From Lactifluus volemus (taxonomy: Eukaryota; Basidiomycota; Agaricomycetes; Russulales; Russulaceae), in contig WTXI01000334.1 in NCBI GenBank assembly GCA_022376515.1, positions 1 to 38,000 on the forward strand: 38,000 nt of DNA, read 5' to 3'. A model generated the notes under the pieces. It searched no databases, was not told where the DNA came from, and saw only the letters and a program-made list of their open reading frames with translations. The position numbers were made by a program, and so were the translations under genes. The first letter of the stretch is position 1; each line of letters opens with the position of its first letter. Below, piece after piece: positions 10,062-19,400 of the stretch.

Positions 10062-11350
10062 CTACAAACCATCCATCATCCCATAAGCATCATCCGAGTC
10101 AAAGACCGGATCTAGGACAAACACAAGACCATTGTCAAAAATTTGCAAAGGTCGAGAATGGACAACATACCATGGCCACTCATCAATGCCATTCCATGTG
10201 CTTTTCGGGCCGCCAGATCCATGTCTTCTGGCCAAATACTCGTTGGACGAAGTTCATGACGTTCCAGTCTTGAACGAGCCCAGGAATCAGATGGGGCCGG
10301 TGAATCTTCGTCCTTGTCCATTCGTTGCTCCTCCGAGCCACTGGAGCCCTTTGTCGATACGGGCCACCAGTAAAGGAGATCAACGAGCTCGATTGTCCGA
10401 TGCATAAGAGCAAGGACATGATCTGGGAGAGGTGTTGGTGGTGCGCTAGCACGAACCATCTTAAGGTAGCGACGAAACTTTATTTCGGCATTAAGAGCAA
10501 CAAGGAACACATTAGGATGTAGATCCCGTCCACGGGCCTTTGCGCGGTGATGGAAAGGGGGAAAGGGATTGCTGTTGGGATCGGTCGATTCCCGAAGGCA
10601 CCGGTCTTGAGCCACAACATAAAGTTTATGACCTTGGGTCACAGGGTCATATACAACAAGTGGACTGCCATTGGGGAGGAAGTGTTCTGGATGCAGAGCC
10701 ACTAGTTCATACTCTGGATCAACGTAGCACTGTGCAGTAAACTTGGCCATTAAAATCAGTAACCCATACCAGTGAACATGCATGACATGGGTCACTTACA
10801 TCAAGTTTACGGAAACATATATGTCCAGTCTTATCCATTTGACTCTGTCGCCAGTCATTGTTGGATTTGACCATCTGTATCAGGCTATCAAGAGTCGACA
10901 AAGACGGGGTGATTGCAATCAATGCATAAACATCCAGCGATGTGTGGATGTACGATTCAACTGCCAGTGTTCTAAATCCAGACTCAATTGAACAGAACAT
11001 TCGAACTTACGAAAAGCGAGATTGCATGGCTTGTCAAGAGTAAAGTTTGTGAATGGTACGACGGCCAGATCCTTGATTATATTTTCCTGAGGTGATTCAG
11101 CAATCAGGCAACATTTTCAAGCAGATAATCTGCTTACGACATCACCGGGATCCCCCTTGCGGGCATTGTTAACAAAGTACACAACCCGGTGTGTATACTT
11201 GACAAGCTTTGTCACCATGCAACCTTCTTCAAGTTCGATTGAAGTTGAAAGAGATCGGGCTGAACGGGTTATTTCTGGGAGCCCAACCAAAGCTGGAACA
11301 GCCGCAAATTGTCTAACAGAGATTCTGTCTTGTTTTGTTATCAGTGACAT
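10062..11350 (-). CDS. Unrecognised five-exon gene of the duplicated unit, copy B
   Basis: Paralog of the gene at 5259-6555, with no family I can name. Exons 11350-11138, 11086-11011, 10960-10800, 10729-10171 and 10111-10062 join in phase to 352 aa plus TAG. Exon lengths equal copy A except the last, which lacks one codon (DPVFDSDD against DPAFYDSDD). All donors here are GT, including GTAAGT at intron 3 where copy A has GCAAGT. Amino-acid changes are scattered (for example EIKF for EMKF, VVYDPVTQ for LVCDPVTQ), and no stop or frameshift has arisen. The conserved blocks YVDPEYELVALHPEHFLP, VVAQDRCLRESTDP and RTIELVDLLYWWP are all present. It lies between the probable solo LTR and the split inverted repeat. 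Function is unknown; no signal peptide or membrane segment is visible. Confidence 0.6.
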
Positions 11351-11500
11351 GATTGCGAGATCTCCTTTCGGACGCCCTATATCCGGAGGAGTTCAAATCG
11401 GAGTGTCAATTTTGATGAAGCACATTTTAGATGATAAGTTACTACTGGAAGGCTTATTAGATCCTGCTCATTGTCCTTTTCATACAAGCTCAGCTCTTGA

Positions 11501-11549
11501 ATGTGTCAAAACAACGAGCTAGTGGAGTTGCTCTATTGGAAGCTGAACC
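11501..11549 (+). repeat. Outer 49 bp of the left arm of a 232-bp inverted repeat
   Basis: This stretch is the exact reverse complement of 14540-14588. It is separated from the rest of the left arm (14165-14347) by the LTR element, and the last five bases, GAACC, are the target site duplicated on insertion. Confidence 0.9.
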
Positions 11550-11841
11550 TGTTGGAATATGAGCCCGGAGGCAAAAGCCTTATATTTTAATGTACAGAAG
11601 GTACAGTACTTATATCCCCCCAAGGGGGGGATTGGACATGTATATATGTGTATGTACATGTATAAAGCCTTCGAGATTGTTCAAGAAAAGGCTCTAAGTA
11701 GTAAATAATAAGCTAAAAGGGGCCATGAGAGCATCCATGAGTAGTAAAAGGATGTACTATAAAGTGCTATATTAAGTGTCCAAATCCGGAGTCATTTACC
11801 TCGGCCGAAAAGTCTGTCTCGCTCGGAGTTGATTTCCAACA
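11550..11841 (-). repeat. LTR (3' LTR if the element reads on the minus strand)
   Basis: 292 bp, TGTTGGAA to TTCCAACA, matching 13868-14159 with no difference I can find. It contains the self-complementary CCCCCCAAGGGGGG and a minus-strand TATA-like sequence near 11608-11616. Confidence 0.9.
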
Positions 11842-13867
11842 CGCTCCCTCAACCCGCGTGACGGAATTTGGTCGTGTGCAGGTGCTGGTCGCATTTGTTG
11901 CGACTGTTGGCGCGAGTGGATGACGGAGACAGGATGACGGGCTCAAGCTTTGAGTCAGGAAGCGAGCAGTATGAGGCTCGAGCTCTGTGAGCGAGCGGCG
12001 TCGGGCTCAAGCTCTGTGAGCGAGCGTCGTGGGATCTGAGCAAGAGGCGTCGGGCTCGAGCTGTGTAAGCGAGCGTTGTGGGATCCGAGCGAGCGGCGCG
12101 AGGCTCGAGCTCTTGCGGAGCGAGCAGTAAGACTTGAGCTCGTGTGGAGCGAGCAGTGAGACTCGAGCTCCATAAGTGAGCGTTTGTCAGAACGGTTTTG
12201 GGTAATGGAGCAGACGAATCACGTCAGGAGGGGATTGCGAACGAGCTGGTGTGTTCGCAGCCGAGGTCAGAGGGGATCACGCATGAGCGGAGGCGGCAGC
12301 GGAGCCATGAAGAGAACCGTGGACGGAGCCAGCAGGGCCGGCGACAGCGTTGTCGTCGTCTGCGTTCTGGTCGACGTCCAGAGGTTGTTGTGCCGCGGCC
12401 CGTGGTGTATGAGTGCGAACGTGGGCGTAGCGAGAGGCTTTGAAGGCTGGTTTGTGTTAGCGAGCAGCTGGGGGCTCGAGCTGTGTTGAGTGAGCGGCTC
12501 GACGTCGGCATTGGCCATTTGCGCTGATGTCGTCGGAGGCTCGGAACCAGTCGATTCGGAATCAGTCGTTGGCGTTGTCTGAGCTGCCGTGTGGCCGATG
12601 CGTTAACGTTGCCGGAGTCGACTGTAGGTGCCGTTGGCGTTGAGTGCGATTGCGCCCAAAGTCGCGCCGTGTTTGCGTTAGCGAGCAGCACCAGGCTCAA
12701 GCTGTCGTGAGCGAGCGGCGTCGAGCTCGAGCTGTGTGAGCGAGCGTTGCGGAATCGGAGCGAGCGACGCGAGGCTCGAGCTCTTGCGGAGCGAGCAGCG
12801 TAAGGCTCAAGCTCTGAAAAGCGAGCACGGTGAGGCTCCAGCTCCATAAGCGAGCGCTGTGAGGCTTGAACTTTGTACAGCGAACGTCGAACGAGCATGA
12901 CTGGAAGGGTTTGGTGGTGGTTATCAGGAGTGAAATACCAGTGCCATGCACTGCGATGGGCATAATGGAACACTTGAATGGCGTCGGAATGGTTGGCCTG
13001 TGGAAAGGTCGTCTACCTGACGTTGCGGTCATAAGTGTCGAGCCCTCTGAGGACGGCAGGGTGGTCCCGCGATAGTGGTTGCCAGTGGTCGCCTCGAGCT
13101 TGGCCGTGAATAGCATCGGTGGCGGTATCGCATCGTGCGCAAGAGGGGGAACTGGCCGTGTTGCAGGCTGATTGGTGCTGTCGCTGCCGTTGGCGCTGAC
13201 GTCGTCGCCGTGGCCGTTGGCGTTGAGCCCGAGTGTACTTCCCGTAAGGCGCATCACTGTTGCGTGCCGATTTTGCTGTGCTGACAAGATCCGTTGTTGG
13301 ACCAGGTGGGACCTTTTTGACTCTAATGGCATCCAGGCCATAGATGAAGAAGAGAAGGTAAAAGAAAAAGATCGAGTGGCGCTGCCACATGAAGAAGACG
13401 CTCCCATCTTGTTTGAAAGGTGGTGTGTCAAGGCGGGGATGTGAGTCAGTGTCACGATTTCCGGGAGGGTCGCAGTGCCAAGTGATGCTGACGGTGCAGA
13501 CTGTGTTGATGGCGCGGACTGTGCAAGCTGGTGCAGGGAGTGTGTGGCCGATGCTGACAGTGCAAGCTGAGCAGATGACGTGGTCGTATGGACTGTGCTG
13601 ACGATGTGACTATGCAGCTGGGCAGGGAGTGTAGTGCTGACAGTGTAGAACGATGCAAACGTCATTGGCGATGCGAGAGGTGGCGATGTGGCCGCTGGGG
13701 GCCCACCAGAGTGACCGGAGAGAGAGCGCGTCACGGCTCTAGAGATAGAGGTGGCGGCATTGTGCCGAGACATGGACCACATGACGAAAGAAGATGAAAG
13801 AGGAACAAAAAAGAGTAAGGAGCGTAAGGTGCTTGGACAACTGGGCCGGAGCCCAGGTCTCATAATC
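11842..13867 (-). other. Interior of the LTR element: GC-rich, repeat-bearing, no pol genes
   Basis: Two arrays of imperfect repeats (about 11940-12185 and 12660-12895) share units built from GAGCGAGC and GGCTCGAGCTC, spaced roughly 35-45 bp apart. Long minus-strand open frames exist (for example 12697-13977), but they are Ser/Thr/Pro/Ala-rich, overlap in several frames and run into the LTR. I read them as a by-product of GC-rich sequence and not as a gag gene. Confidence 0.6.
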
Positions 13868-14159
13868 TGTTGGAATATGAGCCCGGAGGCAAAAGCCTTA
13901 TATTTTAATGTACAGAAGGTACAGTACTTATATCCCCCCAAGGGGGGGATTGGACATGTATATATGTGTATGTACATGTATAAAGCCTTCGAGATTGTTC
14001 AAGAAAAGGCTCTAAGTAGTAAATAATAAGCTAAAAGGGGCCATGAGAGCATCCATGAGTAGTAAAAGGATGTACTATAAAGTGCTATATTAAGTGTCCA
14101 AATCCGGAGTCATTTACCTCGGCCGAAAAGTCTGTCTCGCTCGGAGTTGATTTCCAACA
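13868..14159 (-). repeat. LTR (5' LTR if the element reads on the minus strand)
   Basis: Second 292-bp LTR, read as identical to 11550-11841. It is followed on its right by the target duplication GAACC at 14160-14164. The minus-strand TATA-like GGATATAAG is near 13928-13936. Confidence 0.9.
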
Positions 14160-14588
14160 GAACCTAGCCCAGTTGGCAGAGGGTTCTACTGACTAGGTCC
14201 ACCAAACAGGCTTTGTCCAACCGAAGGAACCTCATGGCCCAACCACATGAGCCTCTTAGAATGAGGTGAGGGGGAAACTGATGAAGATGAGTTTTTTGAA
14301 GCCTGGGAGGGCAAGGATGAGGGAGGTGATGATGATGCCCTGTTGACAGTGTGAAGGTCAACAGGGCATCATTATCACCTCCCTCATCCTTGCCCTCCCA
14401 GGCTTCAAAAAACTCATCTTCATCAGTTTCCCCCTCACCTCATTCTAAGAGGCTCATGTGGTTGGGCCATGAGGTTCCTTCGGTTGGACAAAGCCTGTTT
14501 GGTGGACCTAGTCAGTAGAACCCTCTGCCAACTGGGCTAGGTTCAGCTTCCAATAGAGCAACTCCACTAGCTCGTTGTTTTGACACAT
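14160..14588. repeat. Long inverted repeat (hairpin), inner left arm, 9-nt loop and right arm
   Basis: 14165-14347 pairs with 14357-14539 around the 9-nt loop AGTGTGAAG. Pairing continues through the duplicated target site and on to 11501-11549, so the original arms were 232 bp each. I find one mismatch in the whole arm (near 14330/14374) and no indel. The arm sequence comes from the 3' end of a diverged relative of the duplicated-unit gene: on the minus strand the right arm encodes ELVELLYWKLN followed by a stop. Confidence 0.9.
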
Positions 14589-15000
14589 GAGTTCAATGAC
14601 CTCAGGTGCAAGCTCTGACACATCAACATCATGGAAGTATGTGTTGAAGTATCTTTGGAACTTGCCTGTCTGGGGGCAATTGTGTAAAGCCTGTTGATTT
14701 GTGCCATGGGGTCATATGCAAGGAGCCTGCTCTTGATTATATAAAATCTTAGCACTCGAAACTCCTGGGAGTCGCAAGAACGGAATGATATCAGCATCAG
14801 GGTCGTTGTATAGCGTGCTAGAGGGCCCATCAGGCCAAGAATGAAGGAAGTGAACCCGCCGGTTCAGAGTCTGTAGATAACGTAGTCATAGGAGTAAACG
14901 AGATCCGTGACAACCCAGAGCCAACTTGAGCTTGAATGTTGTTGGGAGGGATGACTCTAGTTCTATACACACCCGACGCTCCCCATTAGCAGCTTGAAGT
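14400..15000 (-). pseudogene. Broken, diverged relative of the duplicated-unit gene
   Basis: Minus-strand pieces in two frames resemble the intact paralogs. YNDPDADIIPF matches YVDPEYELVAL. SRLLAYDPMAQINRLYTIA matches SPLVVYDPVTQGHKLYVVA. FQRYFNTYF and APEVIELMCQNNELVELLYW match FRRYLKM and LPDHVLALMHRTIELVDLLYW. A frame change lies between the second and third pieces, and a stop follows shortly after LLYWKLN. Upstream (14850-15000) further family-like but interrupted coding sequence seems present (VCIELESSLPTTFKLKL). The order of pieces is collinear with the intact genes, so this is a third family member. It is much older in divergence than copies A and B. Confidence 0.65.
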
Positions 15001-15206
15001 TGTATGATTTCCCAAAGTCATATCTTAAGTGTCCGAGTCCCAGCTAACTCAGCTAACTTTCCTACCTTCATATCTCTACTTCACTCAGGACGACACTGGT
15101 CCTCTCGCAGCGCAATCTACAACCCACCCCTCGATTGAGCTCATCCCACCCCAACCTCCTCGCCTGCCATCCATCTACCCCCTGCTTCTTCTCCCCTCAC
15201 ACCTAC

Positions 15207-15691
15207 TCATCTTTCAGCCACTAATATGACACCTGCACCGTCCCCCTCTCTGCCTGCGCCTACCACCCTCACCAGACGAGCCACCCCCGGTTGGCCATAT
15301 TTCACCACATCCGGTATCTTGTTTCCATCTGTGCCAATAGGGGAAAGGTTGATGCCATCGGCTGGGCTGCTGTTTGGACGTTGTCGGGGCCCAACCTCAG
15401 GCGACATGTCGAGACGCGGAAGGGTGTGACTACAATTGGGACGGCCACTCGTCGCCTTCGCAGGCCCAATGGGGGGTGATAGGGTGAGACTAGCAGGCAG
15501 CGCGCTGTTTAGATACTCTGCGGAACCAGAGACCCGTGACGAATTATGAGGTGGCAATTCACTGTCAACGGGCCCCTGGACATCGTCATTGAACCTGAAC
15601 CTGCCAGGCTCGTCAGTGGGAGGCTCGTTAGGTACGTTATCTCCATACCTTTCAGAGATCCGTTCGAGAATGCGTTTATCTTCGGAGAGCT
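15207..15691 (-). CDS. Possible exon of an unrecognised Pro/Ser-rich protein
   Basis: From a good acceptor (TTCTGTAG at 15692-15699, minus strand) one frame stays open for about 160 codons. It starts LSEDKRILERISERYGD and continues Pro/Ser-rich to a stop at 15207. A GTATGT donor lies upstream near 15740 after EAYKK-like sequence, but the preceding frame does not join cleanly. It could be the last exon of a gene, or the remnant of one. I recognise no domain. Confidence 0.25.
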
Positions 15692-15699
15692 CTACAGAA

Positions 15700-16401
15700 A
15701 CTAATCAGGCATGAAAAAGGAAAAGGTAGAAAGCTACATACTTTTGTAGGCCTCCTTCCTTCGTTCTTAGCATTAAGTTCAGCTTGAGGTTCGGGAGTGA
15801 GCAAACGGAGGCCCTGGCGGCGTCACCAACCTCAGTCTGGGTGCACACGACCATTTTGACGACCAGTAGGTGCAATGGACATATACGCTCTCCCCCTCAA
15901 ACAGCGGTGGAGCTCTGATTTAAAGGGTTGTGTGTAAGGAATTGGGCGGCGGCGAGGGTGAGAGGGGTCCATGGGAGAAAACTGTAGAAGCTGTCAACCA
16001 AAATAAATCATCCCTGTGCCCTAATAAACAACCTTATTAATGATCATCGGTGACACAAACGAAGTCTAAAATAAAGTAGGACCATATTGGTTGACAGAAT
16101 GGGCCAGGCGGCGCCGCGGCGGTGACAGAGAAGGGGGCGACAAAGGCCATACAACGGTACGGGACACATCTTGGCCGATCAACTGACCTTCGGAAGTCAA
16201 AGTAGTCGCGACACTACTTTGTGTTCGTTGAAGTGAGGAGGATTGAAGCTATTGAAGTGCAACCCCAGAGGCGTTAACAACAGGCCTGCACGAACCGGCT
16301 CCGGCCTCAGCCGTATACGACACTTCGATGTTTTTAAGTCATATATATTGCGACCATGTCAAAATCCATCACACGCCAGGAATTCGAAATCTATATCTTC
16401 A
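15700..16401. other. Stretch without a recognisable gene
   Basis: This covers the flank of the accessory island and the 3' flank of the WDR59 gene. Only short shadow frames are visible and no family is recognised. Confidence 0.4.
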
Positions 16402-19400
16402 TTACCGCCCCAACTTACTGTCGCCAACTAACTCAGGAGGCTGGGGAGTAGTCCGACAACGACATGAGCAACCAGTTGTGCAAGCGGCACTCTGGCGCGA
16501 TTTCCAACACGATAGATGGCTAACGTGATGACAGCCCAAGCAATGGAAGGAAAGCCCTAAAATAACTCTTAGGATGAATGTCGATAACGCCGGGTTGCGA
16601 CGAACCTTTGACAGGAAGGCGACATATAGAACATCGGGGCATGCCGAGGCGGATACCACAGGCAAGGCATGTCGGTTGGGTACAGGAATCCGTTGGTTTG
16701 CCGCACCGCGTGCAGAGAATGGATACGCCTGTCCGACGAAGGTACGACCAAGTCAGTAATGAATAAAGTAATGGTCACGACGAGGGATATAACATGGGCG
16801 TAGCCGTACCAAGTCGACTGTCATCAAAATTTGAAGACGTATCCGATGGTGGTTTTAAGAAAGGAGCGACCACTTTGAGCAGCTCGATGCGCTTGTGCAG
16901 CAGCTTCCAACGAAAGAGAACCTCGGCATACACAAGAACGTGTGTCATCAGCTGTTCCGTCGACACGAATGAACAAAGCTCTGCCTCGCTTTCGCTAGCA
17001 TGGTTTAAGGGATCTCTCATCGGGTAGGTGCGAAGATTAGGAAAGACTCACCGCACCCGCTGCACTTCATGTTGTAGGTCCACGACTACGACTGACTTGT
17101 GCACAGTGTGATGCTTTGCTCTAGCGACCTGAGAGAAAGTAAGACGACGTCCAAGTTTAGGCATTGAAGGTGATCCAAGACTGTGAGTGATGCCGACATC
17201 AGGTCGTGTACCAGGAGAGAGATGGGGGGAGAGCGCAGGCCGCGCTCGAGGAAAATCGACTTCTCCGCTGAATTTCCGACTGCGCTTCCCGGGTACTGGG
17301 ATGCCTTCGAAACCACCGTCGTTAGTTACCGGTTCTGTGTTCCCGCTGTCTCTCGCTGGATCCACACCGCTTCCAATTAGCTGGCGTACGTTGCTATTGA
17401 ACAGACTAGACCACGATCCGCGAGAAGACATGGTGGATGAGAAAGAAAGAGGTGCGAAATTGGTTACAGGGGAAGATGCCGGGTTTAGCCAGGTGGGTGG
17501 TTGACTATGGCTATCTTGCCACGAGTGCAAAGTGAGATACCCGTCATTACGTGGTTGTCGGATGGGCGGGGAACGATTGGTCACGACGTGGGCGGGGGAA
17601 CTCTCGCCTGCCAGAAGATTAAAGGCGAACAAAACGAAGCAAAAGGACATACGAGGTGCTACAGAGGGCTTGTGCATCTTCAGAAGCAGCGTGGCCATCA
17701 TGGCCAACATTTGTATGTTTTTCTCCTGCGCGAATTTCTCGTACCTAAGCAAAGCACAGAAATGAGAACTGCACAATCCGAGGTCATTCCATCACTTACA
17801 TTTGTTTGATGAAGCTACAAGCAAGAGCGTTTGCACCCCATGCCCTCGGGGAGTATTCACAATACGAAGAAAGCAGCAACGCGAGACTGACGAAGAAGTC
17901 TTCATGATCTCGACGGCCGTGTCGGCGTGCTATACTGGCGTTGGTGTTGCACGCCTCAGAAGGTGTGGAACCATCAAAGACATATTCGCCCGCCAACTCC
18001 TGCCCTGGATCTGTGATAGAGGCTCCGTCTCGCACAAAGACGGTCATTGCGTGCGTGGGGAGGAGAGAATAATTAGCCGGAATATCATCTAGCGGCCGGG
18101 ACTGTTCCGATGGGCGCCTCTGCTTGAGGCGTGAAAATAACAATAGATTTGTCATGATATGTAGGATGTTGTCGCCGTCTTCTCCACGTTGAGTATCACC
18201 ACCGGAGACACGAGAGTCTTGCGAAGCGAGCGCCAGTCGTCGCACTGCATCGGAGATGAGAGCAGGGGATTGGAACAATCTCGGGATAGAATCTGTCGTG
18301 CGAGGTGCTGAAGGGGAGGAGCTCAGCTCATGAAGGGGATTCCGGACTATGCGAGGTGGGGCGCGGCTGAAGCAAACAAGCTGGCCTGTTGTGGGTTAGT
18401 CACTGACAATCCCGGAGATGTGTTGACTAGCCATACCATTGGGGCCGAATACGCCTTGCGACGTCACTGGTTCAGCGATGTTCTTGTCGCTGTGTAACGG
18501 CGCAACGATAGTTTCGCGCTTTGAGCGCAGAATAGACGTTGTCTCCTCATCCGAGGAGCTGTCGTAAACTATGTGCGCAGTTCGACGTTGCTTCTCGTCC
18601 TCGTTGCCGTAAAGAAGAAAGCGAAGGCACGCCTCTAAACACGGTCTACGAGTTTCACGTAACATGCGTAGGCGCCGTAGCATAAATGCTCGATTGCGAA
18701 TGGAGATGAGGGGTGACCGTTCCAGGTCCACCGTCGGCGTCCCGTCAGGGTGCGATCCATGTGGATATGTCTTGGGGAAGGTGAAGGAAACACGAACGAA
18801 CACTGAAGATGATTCTCCCCAAGGGCCATTGAGGCCGAGCGTGCATGTACGTTTCTTTACCAGATCATGCTAAAACTCGCTCAGTAGTGGGCTGTCAAGT
18901 GCTGTTGAATCTATACCTTTTCTAGTTTAATCCTTGAAGATTCCTGCTGTAATCTTGTCACAACGGACGTGATTCTGGTCAAGCCTTAGCACGACTTTCA
19001 CGAGATTGTCGAGTGACCGGTGACTTACTCATCTTGCAAGTTCTGCCCGTCACTTTCATCTTCCCAGTGTCCTCGACTATCACTTCTCCGTCTTAGTATC
19101 ATAGAAATATTAGCGGAGTTCATGTCTCGAGATGGTGGCCTGCTACGACTGCCTATACGGCTCGCGTTCCCACTGTCTGCGCCGCTACCAGTTCCTGAAG
19201 AGTCTTCACGAGTCCGCTCACCAACCCTGACGCTAGAAAGCCATGCAAGGGCGTCCATACGCGCAGGGCGGTTTCTACGACTCATCACGCCCCCTTGCCG
19301 AGGAGGGACTGAGATTGCGGTCACCGTTGGCGTCTGCTCTGGTTCTGATTCAGGCAATTGCTGGGTGTGATCTCCCGTACCGCGTAAAGGGAGGAGGACA

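Larger units (their letters stand above)
7868..11503. repeat. Duplicated unit, copy B (carries a later insertion)
   Basis: Matches copy A (4066-6738) except for 1015 bp inserted at 8557-9571 and small indels. The left edge lies inside or at the end of the AROM fragment. The right edge runs into the left arm of the long inverted repeat at about 11501. The gene on the minus strand is preserved. Because the insertion is absent from copy A and leaves a short target duplication, it happened after, or independently of, the duplication. Confidence 0.85.
11550..14159 (-). mobile_element. Non-autonomous Copia-like LTR retrotransposon with identical LTRs
   Basis: Two 292-bp repeats (11550-11841 and 13868-14159), identical as far as I can read, start TGTTGGAAT and end TTTCCAACA. 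They are flanked by the 5-bp target duplication GAACC at 11545-11549 and 14160-14164. The minus strand is the likely sense strand. A TATA-like GGATATAAG lies in each LTR on that strand. A purine-rich GTTGAGGGAGCG abuts the 3' LTR. The bases directly inside the 5' LTR (GATTATGAGACC) are complementary to a tRNA-Met anticodon loop (CTCATAATC). Half-tRNA priming of that type is known from Copia. The 2026-bp interior holds no recognisable gag, protease, integrase or reverse transcriptase, so it would need proteins from a related element. Confidence 0.85.

Noticed and set aside
13172..13797. Several overlapping plus-strand frames
   Set aside because: These are frames in the GC-rich interior of the mobile element, with low-complexity Arg/Gly-rich translations and no motif.
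12697..13977. Long minus-strand open frame (426 codons) in the LTR element
   Set aside because: It is Ser/Thr/Ala/Pro-rich, shows no gag, protease or zinc-knuckle motif, overlaps other long frames, and part of it runs through the LTR and primer site. GC-rich repeats explain the lack of stops.
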